Shown here piece after piece: positions 8,378-16,618 of a stretch of 64,000 nucleotides of DNA. The stretch is from Cypionkella aquatica (GTDB lineage: Bacteria; Pseudomonadota; Alphaproteobacteria; Rhodobacterales; Rhodobacteraceae): positions 248,001 through 312,000 of the forward strand of contig NZ_BSPP01000010.1 in NCBI RefSeq assembly GCF_030161095.1. Reading direction: 5' to 3'. Position 1 is the first letter of the stretch. Each line of letters opens with the position of its first letter. The position numbers and the translations under genes were made by a program. Below the pieces are notes generated by a model. The model saw nothing but the letters and a program-made list of their open reading frames with translations. It was not told where the DNA came from and did not search any database.

Positions 8378-8752
8378 ATGATCGGAGCATTTGCGCTGGT
8401 GGTGCCGGATTATGACAGCGCGATCCGGTTTTTCTGTGACGGTTTGGGCTTTCGGCTGACGGCAGACCTGGATCAAGGCAACAAGCGCTGGGTGACGGTG
8501 CAGCCTGCGGGCGGCGGGGTGCAGATCGTGCTGGCGCAGGCAGTGGGGGCGCGGCAACAGGCGGCGGTCGGGGATCAGGCGGGCGGGCGGGTCTGGCTGT
8601 TCTTGCACTCGGACGATTTTGCCCGCGATGCCGCACGGATCACGGCGGCGGGCGGGGTGTTCGAGGAAGCGCCCCGACATGAGGATTACGGCATCGTCGC
8701 AGTTTGGCGCGACCCTTGGGGCAACCGCTGGGATTTGCTGCAACCCATTTGA
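8378..8752 (+). CDS. VOC-family (glyoxalase/bleomycin-resistance fold) protein
   Basis: A 124-residue single-module VOC protein with paired beta-alpha-beta-beta-beta units. It begins IGAFALVVPDYDSAIRFFCDGLGF, the usual first unit containing DY-D-AI-F-Y/F, and ends with IVAVWRDPWGNRWDLLQ, where the terminal D/E-PxGN motif is standard. It starts 13 bp after bpt and is probably co-transcribed. A metal-dependent lyase, dioxygenase or binding role is possible and the substrate cannot be inferred. Confidence 0.85.
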   Translation: MIGAFALVVPDYDSAIRFFCDGLGFRLTADLDQGNKRWVTVQPAGGGVQIVLAQAVGARQQAAVGDQAGGRVWLFLHSDDFARDAARITAAGGVFEEAPRHEDYGIVAVWRDPWGNRWDLLQPI

Positions 8753-8777
8753 GCGCGCAAGCTGCGGTCTGACGGTT

Positions 8778-8793
8778 TGTCCCCGCGGGGACG
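8778..8793. repeat. TGTCCCCGCGGGGACR palindrome, fifth copy
   Basis: Single copy of the 16-bp palindrome clustered at 2476-2627, differing only in the last base. It lies 26 bp after the VOC gene stop, consistent with a dispersed element in 3' intergenic positions. The rest of 8794-9022 shows no gene; AT content rises towards the ilv promoter. Confidence 0.8.
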
Positions 8794-9022
8794 GACTTGT
8801 GGCAGGCATCGCAAATTTTACAACATATGGTGGGTGACGAGATCCACGCGCGCAGGTGGTTTTACGGCGGCAGCGCGGATCGCTGGTGCAGTTGGAGATC
8901 GAATCAGCCTTGTGCGCGGCTCTATCCCGCAAATAATTGCTAAAATTACTTATGGATGGCCAATTTCGTAATTTAAGTTCAAAAAATCACCGCCCAGCGA
9001 CACTTTCCGTGTCGATTTGCTG

Positions 9023-9051
9023 TTGACGCCCCTGCCCTGCCGCCATAGTTT
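9023..9051 (+). promoter_or_regulatory. Promoter of the ilvBN operon
   Basis: TTGACG (9023-9028) and TAGTTT (9046-9051) are separated by 17 bp, a good sigma-70 arrangement. Transcription would begin near 9058, about 20 bases before the leader peptide start codon and 160 bases before ilvB. Confidence 0.75.
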
Positions 9052-9077
9052 CCCCCTCGAAGCAAATGGAGGTAGGG

Positions 9078-9125
9078 ATGCGCCGCATTCTAGTCGTCGT
9101 AAGGAAGAAGCGCATGGGCCGGTAA
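9078..9125 (+). CDS. ilv leader peptide MRRILVVVRKKRMGR
   Basis: A 15-codon open frame with an excellent ribosome site (GGAGG at 9068-9072, 5 bases before ATG). It contains the consecutive run Ile-Leu-Val-Val-Val, the three end products of the pathway governed by the downstream acetolactate synthase. The run uses codons that are rare in GC-rich genomes (CTA, GTA, followed by AGG), as expected for a ribosome-stalling sensor of charged branched-chain tRNAs. It overlaps the first arm of the pause hairpin at 9110-9118. It is too short for routine gene finders. Confidence 0.9.
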   Translation: MRRILVVVRKKRMGR

Positions 9126-9179
9126 CGGTTTGACCATAAGGTTTCCCATGCGCCCCCGAGTAACCTCCGGGGGCTTTTT
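9110..9179 (+). terminator. Transcription attenuator of ilvBN
   Basis: Two RNA structures follow the leader peptide. GCGCATGGG (9110-9118) pairs perfectly with CCCATGCGC (9145-9153), forming the pause/anti-antiterminator stem whose 5' arm lies in the leader codons. GCCCCC (9152-9157) pairs with GGGGGC (9169-9174) and is followed by T5 (9175-9179), a rho-independent terminator. AGGTT (9139-9143) can alternatively pair with AACCT (9162-9166), a possible antiterminator base. Stalling at the Ile-Leu-Val codons would favour read-through into ilvB. Confidence 0.88.
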
Positions 9180-9218
9180 GTTGAACAAAGGCCAGTGGGC
9201 CGAACTTAGGATAAGATC

Positions 9219-10973
9219 ATGACGCGTCAGATGACCGGAGCACGAATGGTGGTTCAAGCCCTGAAGGATCAGGGTGTTGAAGTTGTCTTTGGCTATCCGG
9301 GTGGCGCGGTGCTACCGATCTATGACGAGATTTTCCAGCAAAACGACATTCGGCACATTCTGGTGCGCCACGAACAGGGCGCGATCCATATGGCCGAAGG
9401 CTATGCGCGATCAACAGGCAAGGTCGGCGTGGCTTTGGTGACATCGGGTCCGGGGGCGACCAATGCCGTGACCGGGTTGACCGATGCGCTGCTGGACAGC
9501 ATCCCGATTGTGGTGCTTTCGGGTCAGGTGCCGACCTTCATGATCGGCACGGATGCGTTCCAAGAGGCCGATACCATTGGCATCACCCGGCCCTGCACCA
9601 AGCACAATTGGCTGGTGAAGGACACCGACAAGCTGGCGGAAACCATCCATCAGGCGTTTCATGTGGCGTCGCATGGCCGCCCCGGCCCGGTGCTGATTGA
9701 TATTCCGAAAGATGTGCAGTTTGCGACTGGCACCTATATGGAGCCTGCCACCGCCCGGGTGTCGCATTATCAGCCGCGCATGAAAGGCGACCCCGAGGCC
9801 ATCGCGGCCATGGTCGAGATGATGGAAACCGCCGAGCGCCCGGTGTTCTACACCGGCGGCGGCGTGATCAACTCAGGTCTCAAGGCCAGTGCGTTGCTGC
9901 GTGAATTTGTGGCGGCGACGGGCTTTCCGATCACCTCGACCCTGATGGGTCTGGGGGCTTATCCGGCATCGGGCAAGAACTGGCTGGGCATGTTGGGGAT
10001 GCATGGTCTTTATGAGGCCAATCTGGCCATGCATGGCTGCGATCTGATGATCAACATCGGCGCGCGGTTTGATGACCGGATCACCGGGCGCATCCCGGAT
10101 TTCTCGCCGAAGTCGAAGAAGGTGCATGTCGATATTGACCCGTCCTCGATCAACAAGGTGATCCGGGTGGATGTGGGGATCGTGGGCGATATTGCGCATG
10201 TGCTGGAAGAGGCTTTGGCCCTGTGGAAATCGCGCGGCAGTAAGGTCAACAAGGACGGCCTTGCGAAGTGGTGGAAGCAGATTGCCGAATGGCAGGCTGT
10301 GAAGTGCTTGGGCTACAAAGGCTCGGCCAAGGTGATCAAGCCGCAATATGCGCTCGAGCGGCTGGAAGCGCTGACCAAGGGCATGGATCGCTATATCACC
10401 ACCGAGGTCGGCCAGCATCAGATGTGGGCGGCGCAATATCTGGGCTTTGAAGACCCGAACCGTTGGATGACGAGCGGCGGTTTGGGGACGATGGGCTATG
10501 GTTTGCCTGCGAGCATTGGCGTGCAGGTGGCGCATCCTGACAGTCTGGTGATCAACGTGGCTGGTGAGGCGTCGTGGCTGATGAACATGCAGGAAATGGG
10601 CACGGCGATGCAGTTCCGCGCGCCCGTCAAGCAATTCATCCTGAACAACGAGCGTTTGGGTATGGTGCGGCAGTGGCAGGAATTGCTGCACGGCCAGCGC
10701 TATTCGCAAAGCTGGTCGGAAAGCCTGCCTGATTTCGTGAAATTGGCAGAAGCCTTTGGGTGCAAGGGGATACAGGTGACCGACCCCGCCGATCTGGATG
10801 ATGCGATCATGGAGATGATCCGCTATGACGGGCCGTTCATCTTTGATTGCCGGGTGGAGAAGCACGAAAACTGCTTCCCGATGATCCCGTCGGGCAAGCC
10901 GCATAACGAGATGCTGTTGGGCGATGCGGACACGCAGGGCGTGATCGGTGCCAAGGGCGCGGTTTTGGTTTGA
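9219..10973 (+). CDS. ilvB: Acetolactate synthase large (catalytic) subunit
   Basis: ThDP-dependent condensation of pyruvate with pyruvate or 2-ketobutyrate, the first common step of valine, leucine and isoleucine synthesis. The 584 residues show the N-terminal FGYPGGAVLPIYDE with the ThDP-activating glutamate in ILVRHEQGA, the central FAD-binding region, and the C-terminal ThDP/Mg region. There the usual GDGS/GDAS reads GEAS (E450), a conservative Asp-to-Glu change at a metal-ligand position that I believe is shared by related Rhodobacterales enzymes. The downstream NNERLGMVRQWQ is intact. Expressed behind the attenuator, with ilvN following. Confidence 0.97.
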   Translation: MTRQMTGARMVVQALKDQGVEVVFGYPGGAVLPIYDEIFQQNDIRHILVRHEQGAIHMAEGYARSTGKVGVALVTSGPGATNAVTGLTDALLDSIPIVVLSGQVPTFMIGTDAFQEADTIGITRPCTKHNWLVKDTDKLAETIHQAFHVASHGRPGPVLIDIPKDVQFATGTYMEPATARVSHYQPRMKGDPEAIAAMVEMMETAERPVFYTGGGVINSGLKASALLREFVAATGFPITSTLMGLGAYPASGKNWLGMLGMHGLYEANLAMHGCDLMINIGARFDDRITGRIPDFSPKSKKVHVDIDPSSINKVIRVDVGIVGDIAHVLEEALALWKSRGSKVNKDGLAKWWKQIAEWQAVKCLGYKGSAKVIKPQYALERLEALTKGMDRYITTEVGQHQMWAAQYLGFEDPNRWMTSGGLGTMGYGLPASIGVQVAHPDSLVINVAGEASWLMNMQEMGTAMQFRAPVKQFILNNERLGMVRQWQELLHGQRYSQSWSESLPDFVKLAEAFGCKGIQVTDPADLDDAIMEMIRYDGPFIFDCRVEKHENCFPMIPSGKPHNEMLLGDADTQGVIGAKGAVLV

Positions 10974-10984
10974 TCTGTTGAGTC

Positions 10985-11036
10985 GGGGGGGCTCGCCCCC
11001 CCGGACCCCCGAGGATATTTATACAGAGAGGATGAC
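10985..11036. repeat. GGATATTTA/AGAGAGGATGACC element with G/C hairpin
   Basis: A near-perfect G7-C7 hairpin (10985-11002) is followed by GGACCCCCGAGGATATTTATA and CAGAGAGGATGACC. This is a diverged copy of the element between edd and eda and closely related to 51728-51779. Here the AGAGAGGATGACC end supplies the Shine-Dalgarno region for ilvN, whose ATG is at 11042, so the repeat has been co-opted as part of a translation start. Confidence 0.8.
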
Positions 11037-11041
11037 CAAAG

Positions 11042-11602
11042 ATGTCTCCGCTAAACATCAAGAAATCGGCTTCCAGCCATTCGGCTTATGAGTTGCGCGA
11101 CCCCAACGCCCCGGTGATTGAGACGCATACTCTGGCGGTGATCGTCGAGAACGAGCCGGGGGTTCTGGCCCGGGTGATCGGGCTGTTTACGGCGCGCGGC
11201 TATAACATCGACAGTCTGACGGTGGCCGAGGTGGATCATTCCAGCCATCGCAGCCGGATCACTGTGGTCACAACAGGCACGCCTGAGGTGATCGTGCAGA
11301 TCAAGGCGCAACTGGCGCGGATGGTGCCGGTTTACGAGGTGCATGATCTGACCGTTGAGGGGCCTTCGGTGCAGCGCGAACTTGCGTTGATGAAGGTGGC
11401 GGGTCGCGGTGAGGCGCGGATCGAGGCTTTGCGTTTGGCCGAGATTTTCCGCGCGCATGTGGTTGATTCTACGCTGGAATCTTTCGTGTTCGAGATGACC
11501 GGGACGCCCGAGAAGATCGACAGCTTTGCCGAGTTGATGCGGCCTTTGGGCCTGCGTGAGATGGCGCGCACCGGTGTGGCGGCGCTGTCGCGCGGGCTGT
11601 GA
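11042..11602 (+). CDS. ilvN: Acetolactate synthase small (regulatory) subunit
   Basis: Regulatory subunit that activates IlvB and confers valine feedback inhibition. The 186 residues include an N-terminal ACT domain from about residue 30 (TLAVIVENEPGVLARVIGLF, then ARGYNIDSL) and the C-terminal ALS_ss_C domain with the DSTLESFVFEMTG motif. The length is typical of the long form (IlvH-like). It lies 68 bp after ilvB in the same operon, separated by a palindromic element that also carries its ribosome-binding site. Confidence 0.96.
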   Translation: MSPLNIKKSASSHSAYELRDPNAPVIETHTLAVIVENEPGVLARVIGLFTARGYNIDSLTVAEVDHSSHRSRITVVTTGTPEVIVQIKAQLARMVPVYEVHDLTVEGPSVQRELALMKVAGRGEARIEALRLAEIFRAHVVDSTLESFVFEMTGTPEKIDSFAELMRPLGLREMARTGVAALSRGL

Positions 11603-11686
11603 GGGTAACGGCTGCGCGACATGGACGCGCAGCCCATTTCCGCGCCTTGGGTTGTCGTCTATACAGGGGATAATCGGGAGGCCGCG

Positions 11687-13660
11687 ATGATCATTGAATT
11701 TGGACATTTCTGCTTGGTGCTGGCCTTTGTGGTGGCCGTGGTGCAGACGAGCTTGCCGCTGTGGGGGGCGCATCGTGGTGATGCGCGGCTGATGGCGGTG
11801 GGTGATCCGGCGGCGGTGATCCAGTTTTTGCTGATCGCCGCCAGCTTTGCGGCGCTGACCTATGGCTTTGTCACCTCGGATTTCTCGCTGAAACTGGTGG
11901 TGGAAAACTCGCATACCGACAAGCCGATGCTGTATAAGGTGGCGGGCGTCTGGGGCAACCATGAGGGCAGTTTGCTGCTGTGGGTGCTGATCTTGGCCGG
12001 GTTCGGTGCTTGTGCCACTTGGTTTGGCGGCAATTTGCCAGCGCGGTTGAAGGCGCGGGTTTTGGCGGTGCAGGGTTCGATCGGCGTGGCCTTTATGGCG
12101 TTCATGCTGTGGACATCGAACCCGTTCCTGCGGCTGGAAAACCCGCCGATGAATGGCCATGATCTGAACCCGCTGCTGCAAGACCCCGGTTTGGCGTTTC
12201 ATCCGCCGTTTCTGTATCTGGGCTATGTCGGGCTTTCGATGAGCTTTTCCTTCGCCATCGCGGCGCTGCTGGAGGGGCGCGTTGATGCGGCATGGGGGCG
12301 CTGGGTGCGGCCCTGGACGCTGGCTGCGTGGATTTTTCTGACCATCGGCATCGCGATGGGGTCGTGGTGGGCGTATTACGAGCTCGGCTGGGGCGGGTTC
12401 TGGTTCTGGGACCCGGTCGAGAACGCAAGCTTCATGCCGTGGCTTATCTCGGCGGCCCTGCTGCACTCGGCCATCGTGGTGGAAAAGCGCGAGAGTTTGA
12501 AGGCATGGACGATCCTGCTGGCCATCCTCGCGTTTGGCTTTTCGCTGACGGGGACGTTCATTGTGCGGTCCGGGGTGATCACATCGGTGCATGCCTTTGC
12601 CAATGATCCGGCGCGGGGCGTGGTGATACTGGGGATTCTGGGCGTGTTCATGGGTGGCGCGCTGACGCTGTTTGCGTTTCGCGCCAGTGTGTTAGAGGCC
12701 AAGGGCGTGTTTGCGGTGATCAGCCGGGAAACCGCATTGGTCGCCAATAACCTGCTGCTGGCAGTCGCGGCGTTTGTGGTCTTTACCGGCACAATCTGGC
12801 CGCTGATCGCGGAATTGGTGTTCGCGCGCAAACTGTCGGTCGGCCCGCCGTTCTTTGATGCGGCCTTTACGCCCTTTATGGTGGGGCTGGCGGTGATCCT
12901 GCCGGTGGGCGCGATGCTGCCGTGGAAACGCGCCGAGATTGGCCGGGCGATGCGGCCGTTGCGCGGGGCTTTGGTGCTGGCTTTGGCGGTGGGTTTGCTG
13001 GTCTATGCGGTGCAAACCGGGCGCAGTGCTTTGGGTCCAGTGGGGGCGGCTTTGGGCGCTTGGGTGGTCAGCGGAGCGCTGGTTGATCTGTGGCAACGGT
13101 TGGGGCGCGGTGCGATCTCGGCCCGTTTGGGGCGTCTGACCCGCCTGCCCCGCGCCGATCTGGGCAAGATGCTGGCACATTCCGGCATGGGTGTGACGAT
13201 TTTCGCGGTGGCCGCGATGACGGCTTGGGTGACGGAAGACATCCGCACCGTGAAGATTGGCGAAAGCTTTGCCTTGGGCCGTTATGATGTGACGCTGCTG
13301 GCGGTCAACTCTGTGCAGGGGCCGAATTACAGCTCGGTGATGGCGGATATGCGGGTCAGTGCGGGCGGCGCGCAAGTGGCGCTGCTGCATCCTGAAAAGC
13401 GGATTTATCCGGTGGCGGGGATGCCGACGACCGAAGCTGCGATTGATCTGGGGGTGTTTCGGGATCTGTATCTGGTGATCGGCGATGCGCAGGACGATGG
13501 CGGCTTTGCGGTGCGCAGCTATATCAAGCCGTTTGCGAACTGGATCTGGGGCGGGGCTTTGCTGATGGCTTTGGGCGGCTTGGTCAGCCTGTCGGATCGC
13601 CGGTTTCGGGTGGCAGCGGGGGCGCGCAAAGCCGCCGCTTTGCCGTTGGCTGCGGAATGA
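11687..13660 (+). CDS. ccmF: Cytochrome c maturation heme lyase subunit CcmF
   Basis: Large polytopic membrane protein of the system I cytochrome c maturation complex that ligates heme from holo-CcmE to apocytochrome c. The 657 residues contain many transmembrane helices and the tryptophan-rich WGGFWFWDPVENASFMPWL-type motif around residue 235. The start at 11687 (MIIEFGHFCLVLA) follows GGGAG and matches the family N-terminus; an upstream in-frame ATG at 11621 would add 22 atypical residues. ccmH overlaps its stop. Other ccm genes are not in this window. Confidence 0.95.
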   Translation: MIIEFGHFCLVLAFVVAVVQTSLPLWGAHRGDARLMAVGDPAAVIQFLLIAASFAALTYGFVTSDFSLKLVVENSHTDKPMLYKVAGVWGNHEGSLLLWVLILAGFGACATWFGGNLPARLKARVLAVQGSIGVAFMAFMLWTSNPFLRLENPPMNGHDLNPLLQDPGLAFHPPFLYLGYVGLSMSFSFAIAALLEGRVDAAWGRWVRPWTLAAWIFLTIGIAMGSWWAYYELGWGGFWFWDPVENASFMPWLISAALLHSAIVVEKRESLKAWTILLAILAFGFSLTGTFIVRSGVITSVHAFANDPARGVVILGILGVFMGGALTLFAFRASVLEAKGVFAVISRETALVANNLLLAVAAFVVFTGTIWPLIAELVFARKLSVGPPFFDAAFTPFMVGLAVILPVGAMLPWKRAEIGRAMRPLRGALVLALAVGLLVYAVQTGRSALGPVGAALGAWVVSGALVDLWQRLGRGAISARLGRLTRLPRADLGKMLAHSGMGVTIFAVAAMTAWVTEDIRTVKIGESFALGRYDVTLLAVNSVQGPNYSSVMADMRVSAGGAQVALLHPEKRIYPVAGMPTTEAAIDLGVFRDLYLVIGDAQDDGGFAVRSYIKPFANWIWGGALLMALGGLVSLSDRRFRVAAGARKAAALPLAAE

Positions 13661-14106
13661 TGCGCGGGGCTTTGCTGGCGCTGCTGCTGTCAGCCTCGCC
13701 TGCCTTTGCGGTGCAACCGGATGAGATTTTGTCCGATCCGGGGCTAGAGGCGCGGGCGCGGGCGATTTCGCAAAACCTGCGCTGCCCGGTGTGTCAGGGC
13801 GAGGATATTGACGATTCCAACGCGCCGATCAGCCGGGATTTGCGGCTGGCGGTGCGGGCGCGGCTGGTCGCGGGCGACAGCGATGCACAGGTGGTGGATT
13901 ACGTCGTGGCACGCTATGGCGAATTTGTGCTGTTCAAGCCGCGGGTTGACGGATCGAGCCTGATCCTGTGGCTGGCCGGACCTGCGATGCTGCTGGCGGG
14001 GGCCGCGATTGCCCTCGCGATGACACGCAGACGGGCTGGGGCTGCCGAGGCGGAAAGCCTGAGCGCTGCCGACAAGGCGCGGCTAGAGGCCCTGATGAAA
14101 AAGTGA
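13657..14106 (+). CDS. ccmH: Cytochrome c maturation thioredoxin-like protein CcmH
   Basis: Periplasmic, membrane-anchored thiol protein that works with CcmF and CcmG in reducing the apocytochrome c heme-binding cysteines. The 149 residues comprise a signal peptide (ALLALLLSASPAFA), the LRCPVCQ redox motif near residue 41, and a C-terminal membrane anchor at about residues 104-124. The start overlaps the ccmF stop as ATGA; a second ATG at 13660 is possible. It lacks the C-terminal TPR (CcmI-like) extension of E. coli CcmH. Confidence 0.94.
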   Translation: MMRGALLALLLSASPAFAVQPDEILSDPGLEARARAISQNLRCPVCQGEDIDDSNAPISRDLRLAVRARLVAGDSDAQVVDYVVARYGEFVLFKPRVDGSSLILWLAGPAMLLAGAAIALAMTRRRAGAAEAESLSAADKARLEALMKK

Positions 14107-14168
14107 CGCGGGGTTTCGCTGGCCCAAGCCCCCTGCCCTGATAATCTGGCCGCAATCGGGGGGCTTTG

Positions 14169-14948
14169 ATGTATCAGACAATTTCCTATCAACTTGCGGA
14201 TGGCGTGGCGGTGATCACCTTGAACCGCCCCGAGGTGATGAACGCCCTCTCGCGGGCGTTGCGGGCCGAGATGCTGGCGGCGGTGCTGCGCGCGGGCTCA
14301 GAGGCGCGGGTGTTGGTGATCACCGGGGCGGGTCGGGCGTTCTGCTCGGGTCAGGATCTGGGTGATGCGTCTGGCAAATCGGGGGCGCCGCTTGATCTCG
14401 AAAAGGTGCTGAACGAAGAATATGTGCCGCTGCTAAAGGCGATCACGGATTGCCCGATCCCGACGCTTGCCGCCGTGCAGGGCGCAGCCGCCGGGGCTGG
14501 TGCGAATTTGGCGCTGGCGGCGGATGTGGTGATCGCTGCAGAGAGCGCCAGTTTTATTCAGGCCTTCACCCGGATTGGCTTGGTGCCAGATGCGGGCGGC
14601 AGCTACTGGCTGCCGCGCCAGATCGGCCTGGCCCGCGCGATGGGCTCGGTTTTATTCGCCGACAAGATCACCGCACGGCAGGCGGCTGAGTGGGGCATGA
14701 TCTATGAAGCGGTCGCAGATCAGGGCTTTGACGCCCATTGGCAGGCGCGGGCCTTGTCGCTGGCCCATGGGCCGACGCTGGCCTATCGCGGCGTGAAAAC
14801 CGCGCTTCGGGCGTCATTTGGCAATGATCTTGACCAACAATTGGCGTTGGAGGCGCGCTTGCAGGGCGCTTGTGGCGCGACGATGGATTTCCGCGAAGGG
14901 GTTGCGGCCTTTCTGGAAAAGCGCGCTGCAAAGTTTCGCGGCGCTTGA
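14169..14948 (+). CDS. Enoyl-CoA hydratase/isomerase, PaaG-like
   Basis: Crotonase-fold enzyme of 259 residues. The oxyanion-hole segments are GAGRAFCSGQDLGD and VQGAAAGAGANLALAAD. FIQAFTRIGLVPDAGGSYWLPR follows, a run very close to PaaG, the 1,2-epoxyphenylacetyl-CoA isomerase of aerobic phenylacetate degradation. No other paa genes are nearby, so it may act in general beta-oxidation or as an orphan PaaG. The ATG at 14169 is preceded by GGGGGG (14158-14163), and a TTG at 14166 is less likely. Confidence 0.88.
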   Translation: MYQTISYQLADGVAVITLNRPEVMNALSRALRAEMLAAVLRAGSEARVLVITGAGRAFCSGQDLGDASGKSGAPLDLEKVLNEEYVPLLKAITDCPIPTLAAVQGAAAGAGANLALAADVVIAAESASFIQAFTRIGLVPDAGGSYWLPRQIGLARAMGSVLFADKITARQAAEWGMIYEAVADQGFDAHWQARALSLAHGPTLAYRGVKTALRASFGNDLDQQLALEARLQGACGATMDFREGVAAFLEKRAAKFRGA

Positions 14949-14982
14949 AAGCCTAAGAATTGCGTGCCGTTTCAGCCGTTCT

Positions 14983-15042
14983 TAAATATCCCCGCCGGAG
15001 GCTTCCGACATTGGCCGCAGAAGCCTCCGGCGGGAATATTTA
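14983..15042. repeat. Inverted pair of TAAATATyCCCGCCGGAGGCTTC elements
   Basis: Arms at 14983-15005 and 15020-15042 are inverted copies of the CCTCCGGCGGGGATATTTA repeat with a 14-base loop and one mismatch. Here they are tail-to-tail, so the palindromic stem ends in AATATTTA, resembling a transcription terminator. It lies 35 bp after the PaaG-like gene and faces the convergent lrp-type gene, and could serve both. Confidence 0.82.
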
Positions 15043-15146
15043 GACCAGTATGAAATCCCTTGCCGCGGCCAAGATCCGCAGGAGCGAGGCCGCGGGGGCG
15101 GGACGCAAATTTTAGTCTTATTTGAATTAACCAGCGGTTTGATCCG

Positions 15147-15581
15147 TTAGCGCCGGCCCGCCTTGCGGGTGGACAGCAGCAGGTTGGTTTCCGAGGTCAG
15201 CACGCCGTCGATGTTGCGGATGCGGTTGATCACCTCATCCAACTCGATCAGGGTCTGGGTGGCAATCTCGGCAATCACGCTCCATTTGCCATTCGTCGAA
15301 TGCACCGCCATCACTGCAGGGATACCGGCCAAACGCGCCATGATTTTCTCGCCGCCCTTGCCTTCGATGATAATCATCATCAGACCGCGCACCGGGGCTT
15401 CGGCGACATCAGAGCGGGTCAGCACTGTAAAGCCCGCGATCTCGCCCTTGGCGGTCAGACGCTCCATCCGGGCGCGGACCGTGGCGCGTGACAGGCCAAG
15501 GCGCTCGGACAGATCGGACAAAGCCGCACGGCCATCACGGCGCAATTCGGCAATCAAGCGGGTGTCGGTTTCGTCCAACAT
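15147..15581 (-). CDS. Lrp/AsnC-family transcriptional regulator
   Basis: A 144-residue feast/famine regulator with an N-terminal winged helix (LDETDTRLIAELRRDGRAAL, with recognition helix SRATVRARMERL) and a C-terminal ligand-binding RAM domain from about residue 65. It is divergent from the arginase-ornithine cyclodeaminase pair with 104 bp between starts, and very likely activates that operon in response to arginine or ornithine, as known for similar alphaproteobacterial loci. The start at 15581 follows AGGAAA on the minus strand; an in-frame upstream ATG would extend it by 26 untypical residues. Confidence 0.92.
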   Translation of the reverse strand: MLDETDTRLIAELRRDGRAALSDLSERLGLSRATVRARMERLTAKGEIAGFTVLTRSDVAEAPVRGLMMIIIEGKGGEKIMARLAGIPAVMAVHSTNGKWSVIAEIATQTLIELDEVINRIRNIDGVLTSETNLLLSTRKAGRR

Positions 15582-15685
15582 GGGCAAATTTCCTGCCGTT
15601 ATGAGAAAGCTCTTGTACGAAGCGTCGTAAATATCTGTATGATTCGGCGCAAGATGCAAAGAGTATCACGCAAAAGGAGATGACC

Positions 15686-16609
15686 ATGCCCAACACTGTT
15701 CTGATCGGCGCGCCGATTGATGAAGGCCAACGTCGACCCGGATGCGTGATGGGGCCGACAGCGTATCGCGTGGCGGGTTTGGCGCAGGCGATTGGCGACT
15801 TGGGCCATGGCGTCGAGGATTGGGGCGATATGGTGCTGCCCGCCGTGCAGGCGGTCAGTTGCCCGAACCCGGCGGTGCATCATTTGGCAGAGCTGTTGGC
15901 TTGGACAGAGATTCTGGCCGATAAGGTCGATGACGCGCTGAGCCAAGGCGGTTTGCCGATTGTTTTGGGCGGCGATCATGCGTTGGCTTTGGGCTCGGTT
16001 TCGGGGGCTGCGCGGTTTGCGGCGCGGCAGGATCGGCCGTTGTTCCTGCTGTGGCTGGATGCTCATTCTGATTTCCACACTCCGCTGACCACGCAAAGCG
16101 GCAATCTGCATGGCACACCTGTGGCTTATATCGCCGGGCGCGCCGGGTTTGAGGCGTTTCCGCCCTTTCCCAAACCGATCCCGGCAGAGCGGATTTGCTT
16201 GTATGGCATCCGCTCGGTCGATCCGGCTGAACATGCAGCCTTGCTGAAACATGACATTGCGATCAATGACATGCGGGTGCTGGATGAGCGCGGCATCGTG
16301 GCCCCCCTGCGCGAGTTTCTGGATATGGTGCGCGCGGCGGGCGGCATGTTGCATGTGTCGCTTGACGTCGATTTCCTCGACCCGTCGATTGCCCCCGCCG
16401 TCGGCACCACCGTTCCGGGCGGCACCACTTTCCGTGAGGCGCATCTGGTGATGGAATTGCTGCACGAATCCGCGCTGGTGACCTCGCTCGATCTGGTCGA
16501 GTTGAATCCGTTTCTGGACGAACGCGGCCGCACCGCCAAGCTGATGGTCGAACTGGTGGGCAGCCTGATGGGCCGCAAAGTGTTCGACCGCCCCACCCGT
16601 AGTTTTTAA
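15686..16609 (+). CDS. rocF: Arginase
   Basis: Mn-dependent hydrolysis of arginine to ornithine and urea. The 307 residues carry the ureohydrolase metal motifs GGDHALA, WLDAHSDFHT and SLDVDFLDPS, and the GIRSVDPAE loop. The ATG at 15686 is favoured because AAAGGAG (15673-15679) lies 6 bases upstream; the ATG at 15680 abuts it. Ornithine cyclodeaminase follows 9 bp later, so ornithine passes directly to proline. A divergent Lrp-type gene probably senses the substrate. Confidence 0.95.
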   Translation: MPNTVLIGAPIDEGQRRPGCVMGPTAYRVAGLAQAIGDLGHGVEDWGDMVLPAVQAVSCPNPAVHHLAELLAWTEILADKVDDALSQGGLPIVLGGDHALALGSVSGAARFAARQDRPLFLLWLDAHSDFHTPLTTQSGNLHGTPVAYIAGRAGFEAFPPFPKPIPAERICLYGIRSVDPAEHAALLKHDIAINDMRVLDERGIVAPLREFLDMVRAAGGMLHVSLDVDFLDPSIAPAVGTTVPGGTTFREAHLVMELLHESALVTSLDLVELNPFLDERGRTAKLMVELVGSLMGRKVFDRPTRSF

Positions 16610-16618
16610 GGAAACCCG

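Noticed and set aside
11051-12592. 513-codon open frame on the minus strand
   Set aside because: Antisense shadow of ilvN and ccmF in GC-rich DNA; composition is Arg/His/Gln-rich without recognisable domains.
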